From contig NC_013665.1 of NCBI RefSeq assembly GCF_000011005.1, positions 2,643,501 to 2,707,500 of the forward strand: DNA of 64,000 nucleotides, given 5' to 3'. Position numbers and translations under genes: made by a program. Each line of letters begins with the position of its first letter. The stretch's first letter is position 1. The notes beneath the pieces are model-generated. The model saw nothing but the letters and a program-made list of their open reading frames with translations. It ran no database searches and was not told the origin of the DNA. Source of the stretch: Methanocella paludicola SANAE. GTDB taxonomy: Archaea > Halobacteriota > Methanocellia > Methanocellales > Methanocellaceae. Positions 57,502 through 64,000 of the stretch are shown piece by piece.

Positions 57502-58449
57502 ATGAGCCTGCGAGTCGTCTCCTATACGGAGAAGGAATTAAGGGAGATAACGCTCGAAGAGGCCGTAACATGCTCCGGATGCAATAAATGGGTCAGCATG
57601 CTCTCCCCGAGCCCGCAGGAATTCAAGGCAGTGGCCGACGCGTTCGAGCTACACCCGCTCGTCGTCGAGGACATGGCGAACGATAAGGAGCTTCCGAAGG
57701 TCAACGAGTACGCGCACTATACGTTCCTCATCCTGGACGTCCCGGAGCACGACGACGAGTTCGCCATAAGCAAGCTGTACATCGTCATCGGCCGGGATTT
57801 CCTGATATCCCTTACAGGCAACTGGGACGTTCTCCGGGCGGTCGATGCCACGCTGAACTCGAAGGACGACCCCATACAGAAACACGGGATCGATTACCTG
57901 GCCTATGCGCTCATCGACCGCTCAGTGGACCGTTTCTATCCAATACTGGACGACCTGGAGGACCTGGTCTCGGACGTGGAGGAGAGGGTCATGGGGAAGC
58001 CGGCGAAGGAGATCATCGGGACGATCTCGGAGGTCCGCCGCTTCCTGCTCAAGATACGGAAGGCCGCGTGGCTCGACCGGGAGGTGCTTTCGGCGCTGGA
58101 GCGCCAGGGCTCGCCGTATTTTACCTCAGAGACGGCGCTCTACCTGAGGGACGTCTACGACCACATCGTACAGGTAATGGACTTGATAGAGACGTACAGG
58201 GATATCCTGGGGGCCGCGAGGGATACGTACATGTCCTCAGTGTCCAACGCCCTCAACGAGACCATGAAGCAGCTCACCATCATCGCCACCCTCATGCTGC
58301 CGCTCACGTTCATCTCGAGCATCTACGGCATGAACTTCAAGAACATGCCGGAGCTATACTGGGAGTACGGGTACTATGCCGTCCTCGTCATCATGTTCCT
58401 TCTCGCCTCGGGCATGATCATCTACTTCAGGAAAAGGGAATGGCTATAA
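57502..58449 (+). CDS. corA: CorA-type magnesium/cobalt transporter
   Basis: A 315-residue CorA family protein. The large cytoplasmic N-terminal domain (1-250) is followed by two C-terminal helices. The channel signature GMN is in SIYGMNFKNMPE just after the first helix, and the final basic end is KREW. It forms a pentameric channel for Mg2+. An AT-rich TATATATAA stretch at about 57466-57474 probably drives it. Confidence 0.95.
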   Translation: MSLRVVSYTEKELREITLEEAVTCSGCNKWVSMLSPSPQEFKAVADAFELHPLVVEDMANDKELPKVNEYAHYTFLILDVPEHDDEFAISKLYIVIGRDFLISLTGNWDVLRAVDATLNSKDDPIQKHGIDYLAYALIDRSVDRFYPILDDLEDLVSDVEERVMGKPAKEIIGTISEVRRFLLKIRKAAWLDREVLSALERQGSPYFTSETALYLRDVYDHIVQVMDLIETYRDILGAARDTYMSSVSNALNETMKQLTIIATLMLPLTFISSIYGMNFKNMPELYWEYGYYAVLVIMFLLASGMIIYFRKREWL

Positions 58450-58501
58450 GGCCGCGAAGCTATTATACTATAAGCTAAATATTATATTTTTGAGGCAATG
58501 T

Positions 58502-58942
58502 ATGTTGGACGTCCTGATCATTTACGATACGAATACCGGGAATACGGAGAAGGCGGCGCAGGAGATCCTCGGCGGCGTTAAGGAGAGCGGGGCCAGCGTC
58601 GAGATGAAGAAGGTCGACGATACGACCGTGGAGGACCTGAAGGCCGCGAGGGGCATCATCCTGGGCTCGCCCAACATATACGGCAATTATTCGGGAAAGA
58701 TGAGGGACCTCGTGAACTCGAAGCTGGTGCAGGCGAAGCCGTCGGACAAGGTCGGCGCCGCCTTCGGCACGTACAAGTGGAACGACGATAACCTCAAGAA
58801 TCTGCAGAACGACTTACGGTGGAAGGGCGTGCGCATCGTGAGCGAGGGCGTCAACGTCCACAGGCACTCGAACGGCGATGTCGTGAAAAAACTAAGAGAG
58901 CTTGGCAGGAAAGTCGGGGAAGAGGCCAAAAAAGCCCGTTAG
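58502..58942 (+). CDS. Flavodoxin
   Basis: A 146-residue short-chain flavodoxin-like protein with the FMN phosphate loop YDTNTGNTEKAAQE and the isoalloxazine-binding loop SPNIYGNYSGKM, then AFGTYKWNDD. It carries electrons in place of ferredoxin. ATG 58502 has GAGG 6 nt upstream and a TATA-like ATTATATTTT before it. It converges on the MsvR-like regulator gene with a 4-nt overlap, next to other redox genes. Confidence 0.9.
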   Translation: MLDVLIIYDTNTGNTEKAAQEILGGVKESGASVEMKKVDDTTVEDLKAARGIILGSPNIYGNYSGKMRDLVNSKLVQAKPSDKVGAAFGTYKWNDDNLKNLQNDLRWKGVRIVSEGVNVHRHSNGDVVKKLRELGRKVGEEAKKAR

Positions 58943-59673
58943 AATATTTTTATCAGGAACTTACAGTGGTGATGGCCCGTCCCGTAGCACTCCACTTCCT
59001 CGATGGAGCACCTGACCTTCAGCTTTTCCTCGATGATGGCCTCCAGTATGCCCTCGTCCATGGAGCACTGTGTTTGGCCGATGTTCGGCATGGTGCTGCA
59101 GTCGAAGCAGTCATCGACGATAATAGTCGGCACGTCGCCCTTCACGATGCTGACCCGGCCCAGGCCCTGGGATTCCCAGAACTGCGATACCTCTTTCAGG
59201 AGAGCGTCGGCCGTGGTCGCCTTGAACCGGGGCGCCAGCACCCTGCCCACGTCCCGCCCGATCTTCTTGAGCGCCGGGCTCGTGTCGACGCCGTAGGACT
59301 CCATGCCCGAGCGCACGAGATGGAAAAGCGACTTTAAAAAGCCGTACTGGTCCCCGATGGTCGCCGGCACGGATTGCAGGATCTTATCGTAATGGGTGGT
59401 CACGGGCATCTTCGAGCTGGCCAGGAGGTCCGTGTTCAGGCCGAAATACTTCTTCCGGCGGTCCCGGGAGTCGACGCGCTTATACACTAAGCCCATGCTC
59501 AAAAGGTCATTAAGGTGCACGGACATCGTCGATCGGGCCTTGCCGCAGACCTCGATGAGCTCCTCGAAGGTGAGCTCCCGCTCGGCCAGTTTTTGCAATA
59601 TTCTGTTTTTTATGGGGCTCTCGATGGCTATCATGCCCTTCTTCGTGGAGTATATCTCGACCTGGTCTCGCAT
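58939..59673 (-). CDS. msvR: MsvR-like redox regulator (ArsR-type HTH + V4R domain)
   Basis: A 244-residue protein. The N-terminal winged helix (about 18-85; LTFEELIEVCGKARSTMSVH) is followed by a V4R domain (about 130-244) with many cysteines (DDCFDCSTMPNIGQTQC, RCSIEEVECYGTGHHHCKF). The layout equals MsvR, the methanogen V4R regulator that senses oxidants through thiols and controls its neighbouring oxidative-stress operon. Three palindromic sites lie between it and hcp. A TATA-like TATTTATAC about 27 nt before ATG 59673 predicts a leaderless transcript. Confidence 0.87.
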   Translation of the reverse strand: MRDQVEIYSTKKGMIAIESPIKNRILQKLAERELTFEELIEVCGKARSTMSVHLNDLLSMGLVYKRVDSRDRRKKYFGLNTDLLASSKMPVTTHYDKILQSVPATIGDQYGFLKSLFHLVRSGMESYGVDTSPALKKIGRDVGRVLAPRFKATTADALLKEVSQFWESQGLGRVSIVKGDVPTIIVDDCFDCSTMPNIGQTQCSMDEGILEAIIEEKLKVRCSIEEVECYGTGHHHCKFLIKIF

Positions 59674-59705
59674 CTATGCATACATGCACGCGCCGGTATA
59701 AATAG

Positions 59706-59810
59706 GTTCGCTATATACGAACTGTTCGCTAATTGCGAACCTATAGTTACATATAAAACGGCCATGCCACCAATATCTATTTATAATTAGTACGTATACA
59801 TACGAACTAA
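59706..59810. promoter_or_regulatory. Three MsvR-type operators in the msvR-hcp divergent region
   Basis: Sites: GTTCG-N7-CGAAC at 59706-59722, GTTCG-N7-CGAAC at 59724-59740 and a 24-bp near-perfect palindrome at 59787-59810. The last contains TACGTA-N4-TACGAA, one mismatch from the described MsvR box TTCGTA-N4-TACGAA. Sites 1 and 2 lie just upstream of the msvR TATA box; site 3 lies just after the hcp TATA box (TTTATAATTA, about 59780). Confidence 0.8.
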
Positions 59811-59844
59811 GGATACCTATAACGAATATCACCGGAGGAAAATT

Positions 59845-61476
59845 GTGACTGCGACCAGCATGTTTTGCTATCAGTGTGAACAGACGGCGAACGGAAAGGG
59901 CTGTACGAAGATGGGCGTGTGCGGCAAGACGGCCGACGTGGCGGCTTTACAGGACCTGATGATTTATGCCGTGCGCGGCCTGTCGGAGGTCGCCGTAGAG
60001 GCGCGTAAGGCCGGGGTCGTCGACCCCGAAGTCAACAGGTTCACCGTTAATGCGTTGTTCTCGACGCTGACCAACGTCGACTTCGACCCGGCGCGATTTC
60101 AGGTTCTCATCGGCCGCTGCGTGGAGCTGAGGGAACAGTTAAGGAATAAGGCAAAGCTTGGTACCTTCGACGGCGCGGCCGCGTTCCAGCCGGCGAAGGA
60201 CCCGAACGGCCTCGTCGACCAGGGCACGAAGGTCGGCCTGATGTCGGACACGTTCTCCGCCGACGAGAACATCCGGTCCCTGCAGCACACGACCCTGTAC
60301 GGCATCAAGGGCGTGGCGGCCTACGCGGACCACGCGCAGATACTGGGCCAGGAAGACGACAGGGTATACGCTTATATCCACGAGGCTTTAACAGCCATGG
60401 GCAACAAGAGCCTCGGCCTCAACGACTGGGTAGGCCTTACGCTGAAGTGCGGCGAGATCAACATCCGCACGATGGAACTTTTAGATGCGGGCAACACGGG
60501 CACGTACGGCCACCCGGTGCCGACGGCGGTTCCGCTGGGCGCGAAGAAGGGCAAGGCCATACTCGTATCGGGCCACGACCTCAAGGATCTAGAAGAATTA
60601 TTAAAACAGACCGAGGGCAAGGACATCTACGTATACACCCACGGGGAGATGCTGCCCACCCATGGATATCCGGGCCTGAAGAAATATAAGCACTTCTATG
60701 GCCACTACGGCACGGCCTGGCAGAACCAGGCGAAGGAGTTCGCCGCCTTCCCGGGCCCTATCGTGATGACCACGAACTGCATCCAGAAGCCCCGGGAGAG
60801 CTACCAGAATAGCATTTACACTATGGGCCCGGTCGGGTGGCCGGGGGTCGTGCACCTCAAAGACCGTGACTTCAGCCCCGTGATAAAGAAGGCGCTGGAG
60901 ATGCCCGGCTTCACCGAAGACAAAGAGGGCGGGTCTGTCATGGTCGGCTTCGGCAGGAACGCCGTCCTGGGCGTCGCCCCGGCGGTCATCGACGCGGTAA
61001 AAGCAGGCAAGATCAGGCACTTCTTCCTGGTGGGAGGGTGTGACGGCGCGAAGGCCAGCCGCAACTACTACACGGAGTTCGTGGAGAAGGTCCCGAAGGA
61101 CTGCGTTGTTTTAACGCTCGCCTGCGGCAAGTTCAAGTTCTTCGACAAAGAGCTGGGCAACATCGGCGGCATTCCGAGGCTGCTGGACGTCGGGCAGTGC
61201 AACGACGCCTACTCGGCAGTCAAGATCGCCATGGCGCTCGCCGACGCGTTCAAGATCGGCGTGAACGACCTCCCCCTGTCCATGATCCTGTCGTGGTACG
61301 AGCAGAAAGCGGCCGCGATCCTGCTGTCGCTGCTGTACCTGGGAATCAAGGACATCAGGCTGGGCCCCAGCCTGCCGGCGTTCATCACGCCCGCGGTGCT
61401 CGACGTGCTGGTGAAGAACTTCAACATCATGCCCATCACCACGCCGGACCAGGACCTCAAGGCCATCCTTGGGTGA
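59845..61476 (+). CDS. hcp: Hydroxylamine reductase / hybrid-cluster protein
   Basis: A 543-residue class-I-type Hcp. The N-terminal cysteine set CYQC, then GC, then GVC (C-x2-C-x8-C-x5-C) binds the proximal cluster. Hybrid-cluster ligands lie in the C-terminal half, e.g. TTNCIQKP, GGCDGAKASR, TLACGKFKF, DVGQCNDAYSAVKIA. It reduces hydroxylamine or NO and helps against nitrosative and oxidative stress. GGAGG 6 nt before GTG 59845 fixes the start. It faces away from msvR and shares the operator region, so control by MsvR is likely. Confidence 0.95.
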   Translation: MTATSMFCYQCEQTANGKGCTKMGVCGKTADVAALQDLMIYAVRGLSEVAVEARKAGVVDPEVNRFTVNALFSTLTNVDFDPARFQVLIGRCVELREQLRNKAKLGTFDGAAAFQPAKDPNGLVDQGTKVGLMSDTFSADENIRSLQHTTLYGIKGVAAYADHAQILGQEDDRVYAYIHEALTAMGNKSLGLNDWVGLTLKCGEINIRTMELLDAGNTGTYGHPVPTAVPLGAKKGKAILVSGHDLKDLEELLKQTEGKDIYVYTHGEMLPTHGYPGLKKYKHFYGHYGTAWQNQAKEFAAFPGPIVMTTNCIQKPRESYQNSIYTMGPVGWPGVVHLKDRDFSPVIKKALEMPGFTEDKEGGSVMVGFGRNAVLGVAPAVIDAVKAGKIRHFFLVGGCDGAKASRNYYTEFVEKVPKDCVVLTLACGKFKFFDKELGNIGGIPRLLDVGQCNDAYSAVKIAMALADAFKIGVNDLPLSMILSWYEQKAAAILLSLLYLGIKDIRLGPSLPAFITPAVLDVLVKNFNIMPITTPDQDLKAILG

Positions 61477-61512
61477 GATAAAACCGGAGCTCTCCTCCCC
61501 ATTTTTCTTTTT

Positions 61513-61851
61513 ATGAGCGATATCGCAGGGCTGAAGGACCGCGACCCCAAAGTCCGTAAGAAAGCCGTGATCGCAGTGGGCGACGCAGGTGGCTCCGGCG
61601 CCGTGGAAGAGCTTATCGCCCTGCTGGACGACCCCGATGATGACGTCCGCCTGGAGGCCGTGGTGGCGCTGGGAAAGATCGGCGACCCGAGGGCCGTGGA
61701 GCCGCTCATTAAAAAGCTAAAGAGCTATGACTATTTCTACGTGCGAAAGAAGGCAGGATATACGCTCTATACTTTCCTGAAGCAGGAACGCCTTGACGAA
61801 GGCCTGCGGCAAAAGATCCGTGCCAACTGGCGCTCCTGGTATCTAACCTGA
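61513..61851 (+). CDS. HEAT-repeat (PBS lyase-like) protein
   Basis: A 112-residue protein with three HEAT-like repeats (DRDPKVRKKAVIAVGDAGGS, DDPDDDVRLEAVVALGKIGD, SYDYFYVRKKAGYTLYTF). Such short repeat proteins bind other proteins or tetrapyrroles. No catalytic residue is visible. It follows hcp after 36 nt and may be co-transcribed. Confidence 0.85.
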   Translation: MSDIAGLKDRDPKVRKKAVIAVGDAGGSGAVEELIALLDDPDDDVRLEAVVALGKIGDPRAVEPLIKKLKSYDYFYVRKKAGYTLYTFLKQERLDEGLRQKIRANWRSWYLT

Positions 61852-61888
61852 AAAAGTATATTGGCGCGGAGGCCATTATTTTCATCAT

Positions 61889-62113
61889 ATGGCAGAAAAG
61901 AAGCTAACCATCGTCATCGAGGGCATGCACTGTAACCACTGCTCCCAGGCCATCGCCGACGGCCTGAAGAAGCTCAAGGGCGTTAAATCAGCGGACGTCA
62001 TATTCACGACCGGCAAGGCGAAGGTCGTATACGACCCCGACGTCGTCAAGGTCGACCAGATGCTCGCCGTCGTGAAGGAGCTCGGCTATACGGTAAAGGG
62101 CACGAAGGAGTGA
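61889..62113 (+). CDS. HMA-domain metal (copper) chaperone
   Basis: A 74-residue ferredoxin-like fold with the metal-binding GMHCNHC loop at the N-terminus (CxxC as Cys-Asn-His-Cys) and [20 protein letters not shown], as in CopZ/Atx1 chaperones. It probably binds Cu(I). The rubredoxin gene starts 5 nt after its stop, placing both in one redox-stress unit with hcp. Confidence 0.92.
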   Translation: MAEKKLTIVIEGMHCNHCSQAIADGLKKLKGVKSADVIFTTGKAKVVYDPDVVKVDQMLAVVKELGYTVKGTKE

Positions 62114-62118
62114 TATCG

Positions 62119-62283
62119 ATGGCAAAATGGCAATGCATCCCCTGTGGATACATCTATGATCCGGCGAAGGGCGACCCCGACGGCGGAGTGGAGCCCGGGA
62201 CGCCGTTCGAGAGCTTACCCGAGGACTGGGCCTGCCCCGTCTGCGGCGCCTCGAAGGACCAGTTCGAGAAGGTCGAAGAGTAA
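62119..62283 (+). CDS. Rubredoxin
   Basis: A 54-residue rubredoxin, too short for usual gene lists. Iron ligands are in CIPCGYIYD near the N-terminus and [12 protein letters not shown] near the C-terminus, with the central PEDWACPVC typical of the family. It passes single electrons, for example to oxygen- or superoxide-reducing enzymes. It lies 5 nt after the copper-chaperone gene in the hcp neighbourhood, in line with the MsvR-controlled rubredoxin operon known from other methanogens. Confidence 0.96.
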   Translation: MAKWQCIPCGYIYDPAKGDPDGGVEPGTPFESLPEDWACPVCGASKDQFEKVEE

Positions 62284-62345
62284 GCATTCCCTTTTTTAAC
62301 GTAATTTATTTGAGGATGATTGGAGATATTACCGCAGGATCCGTT

Positions 62346-62879
62346 ATGATCACCAAGGGCAAAGACATGGAGCAGAAGGCCGTCGAAGAGGTGGCGGCCC
62401 TCATGTGCGCGGCCGCCAGGACGGCGCCGAAGGGCAAGGGCGTGGACAACCTGGCGACGCTGGTCGTCACTGGCGAGGACAAGGACAGGCTCGCCAAGGA
62501 GATGCGGCGCATCGCGGAGGAATACAGCGCCGCGTTCTTCGCCCGGGACGCCGGCAACGTGGACTCCTCCGAGGCCGTCGTCATCCTGGGCCAGCGGCCT
62601 GTGCCGTTCTACCTGCCCGTCTGCGGCTACTGCGGCTTTGAGAACTGCGCCGAGAACAAGGAGAAGTCCGGCGTGTGCGCCGTGAGCGTGGGCGACCTGG
62701 GCATCGCCGCCTGTTCTGCTGCGGCTGTCGCGGGGCTGCACCACATTGACAACCGCATCATGTTCTCGGTGGGCCGGGCCGCGTTAAACTTAAAATTGTT
62801 CAACGACGACGGCATTGTAGAGGCCTACGGCATACCGCTGAGCGTGTCCGGCAAGAGCCCCTACTTCGACCGCAAGTAG
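62346..62879 (+). CDS. DUF2148 ferredoxin-domain-like protein
   Basis: A 177-residue protein with the DUF2148 pattern: EEVAALMCAAARTAPKGKGVDNL at the start and a cysteine set CGYCGFENCAENKE, then GVCAVSVGDLGIAACSAAAVA, suited to bind an iron-sulfur cluster. I use ATG 62346 (AGGA 7 nt upstream); ATG 62316 and TTG 62310 are other in-frame choices. Function unknown; probably redox, in line with its neighbours. Confidence 0.82.
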   Translation: MITKGKDMEQKAVEEVAALMCAAARTAPKGKGVDNLATLVVTGEDKDRLAKEMRRIAEEYSAAFFARDAGNVDSSEAVVILGQRPVPFYLPVCGYCGFENCAENKEKSGVCAVSVGDLGIAACSAAAVAGLHHIDNRIMFSVGRAALNLKLFNDDGIVEAYGIPLSVSGKSPYFDRK

Positions 62880-62946
62880 CGGCCTTCACGTCTTTTTCCC
62901 GGTTAAGTTAAATATCTAAAAATACCAGAATTATAGGGAGTTTACG

Positions 62947-63966
62947 ATGGGAGTCGACCTCACGGACCTGGTGCCGGAGCACGAGACAACTCTCGTGGAC
63001 CTTAATGGCAAGGTCATCGCCATAGACGCCTTTAACACCTTATATCAGTTCTTGAGCATTATCCGGCAGATGGACGGCACGCCTTTAGTAGACGACAAGG
63101 GGGAAGTGACGTCCCATCTTTCGGGCATCATCTACCGTGTGACGAACCTGGTCGAGCAGGGCATCAAGCCGGTCTTTGTGTACGACGGCAAGCCGCCCGT
63201 GCTGAAGGCCGAGACCATCAAGGCACGCCGGGAGGTCAGGGAGGCCGCCAGGCAGATGTACGAGGCGGCCAGGGCCGCGGGGAGCGCCGAGGCCTACAAG
63301 TACGCCCAGGCCTCCACGAGCATCAACGCCCAGATCATAAAAGACTCCAAAGAGCTTTTAGGCTACATGGGAATGCCGTTCCTCATCGCCCCATCGGAGG
63401 GCGAGGCGCAGGCCGCCTACATGGTGCAGAAGGGGGCCGCCGACTTCGTGGGCTCCCAGGACTATGACTCGTTATTATTCGGCGCGCCCCGGATGGTGAG
63501 GAACGTGACCATCACCGGCCGCCGAAAGATACCAAGGCGTGGGGTCTACGTGGACGTAAAGCCCCAGATCGTAGAGCTCAAAGAGGTCCTGGAAACGCTG
63601 GAGGTCACGCGGGAGCAGCTCATCGACATGGGCATCCTGGTGGGCACGGACTTCAACCCGGGCATCTATAAGGTAGGCCCCAAGACCGCCCTCAAGCTCG
63701 TGAAAAAGCACCCTGACATGCGGGCCATCTTAGATGAGCTCGGCCAGGATATTGAGAACTACCAGGAAATAAGGGAGTTCTTCCTTCACCCGCCCACTAC
63801 GGACGATTACAGCATCAAGTGGGGCAGGCCCGAGCCCGAAAAGATCAGGCACTTCCTCTGCGACGAGCATAACTTTTCCCCGGAGCGCGTGGATAAAGTC
63901 ATCGAAAGGCTCGACAGGGCCGTGTCGGAGACCGGCAAGCAGAAGACGCTGTCGGCGTGGTTCTAG
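62947..63966 (+). CDS. fen: Flap endonuclease FEN-1
   Basis: A 339-residue XPG/FEN-1 nuclease. The N-domain starts MGVDLTDLV with catalytic Asp residues in AIDAFNTLYQ and FVYDGKPP. The I-domain has APSEGEAQAAYM and SQDYDSLLFG, then an H3TH region (VGPKTALKLVKKHPDM). The last residues QKTLSAWF are a PCNA-interacting box. It removes 5' flaps in Okazaki fragment maturation and repair. Confidence 0.97.
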   Translation: MGVDLTDLVPEHETTLVDLNGKVIAIDAFNTLYQFLSIIRQMDGTPLVDDKGEVTSHLSGIIYRVTNLVEQGIKPVFVYDGKPPVLKAETIKARREVREAARQMYEAARAAGSAEAYKYAQASTSINAQIIKDSKELLGYMGMPFLIAPSEGEAQAAYMVQKGAADFVGSQDYDSLLFGAPRMVRNVTITGRRKIPRRGVYVDVKPQIVELKEVLETLEVTREQLIDMGILVGTDFNPGIYKVGPKTALKLVKKHPDMRAILDELGQDIENYQEIREFFLHPPTTDDYSIKWGRPEPEKIRHFLCDEHNFSPERVDKVIERLDRAVSETGKQKTLSAWF

Positions 63967-64000
63967 TGCTCTCACAAAGGCTTTAAGCTTTTAAGCTCAT

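Overview
The window looks like a chromosomal segment of a GC-rich euryarchaeal methanogen, most likely from Methanocellales (Methanocella-like). This is inferred from gene content, not from a database match. The archaeal signs are two AglB/STT3 oligosaccharyltransferases, an AglJ-type dolichol-sugar transferase, a FEN-1 with a PCNA-binding tail, the archaeal HMG-CoA synthase/thiolase/DUF35 trio, TATA boxes 25-30 nt before several leaderless starts, and an MsvR-type V4R redox regulator, which is described as methanogen-specific. I see no tRNA, rRNA, CRISPR array, transposase or prophage.

Layout. 1-4.8 kb (minus strand): partial M29-like aminopeptidase, a two-domain Clp ATPase and a eukaryotic-type protein kinase with seven TPRs. 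4.9-8.7 kb (minus): branched-chain amino acid genes ilvN, ilvB and leuA/cimA, the last with an apparent frameshift at its 5' end. 8.8-10.2 kb: a surface protein and a half-size ferritin. 10.3-35.2 kb: a large protein-glycosylation island bounded by two aglB genes. It holds aglJ, six or seven glycosyltransferases, a Wzx-like flippase, a GT39-like membrane transferase, GDP-fucose genes (gmd, fcl), the dTDP-rhamnose set (rmlC, B, A, D), a UDP-xylose-synthase-like gene, a second sugar nucleotidyltransferase and a PQQ-propeller surface protein. Its middle (about 18.6-26 kb) looks more AT-rich than its flanks.

36-39.5 kb (minus) is the most unusual locus: a membrane winged-helix protein, a DUF2207-like membrane protein ending in a Cys/Ala/Gly tail with ten cysteines, and a radical SAM/SPASM-like enzyme whose N-terminus resembles a RiPP recognition element. 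The genes overlap or nearly touch, so I propose a peptide-modification system acting on a protein tail. 39.5-41.8 kb has a dolichol-kinase-like gene, purM, and an XRE regulator/DUF2178 pair behind a phased operator. 42.3-46.4 kb (minus) is a five-gene operon of zinc-ribbon membrane proteins, a YdjI-like SPFH protein and a helical protein, possibly for membrane stress.

46.8-52.7 kb carries a SatP-type transporter, a rhodanese, an MFS protein and a polar amino acid ABC transporter whose permease is fused to two PEGA-like domains. 53.5-56.8 kb is the mevalonate-entry operon with its own leaderless regulator. 57-64 kb has CorA, a flavodoxin, MsvR diverging from hcp (three inverted-repeat operators between them), a HEAT protein, a copper-chaperone-like protein, rubredoxin, a DUF2148 protein and FEN-1. 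Three intergenic regions hold related large imperfect inverted repeats.
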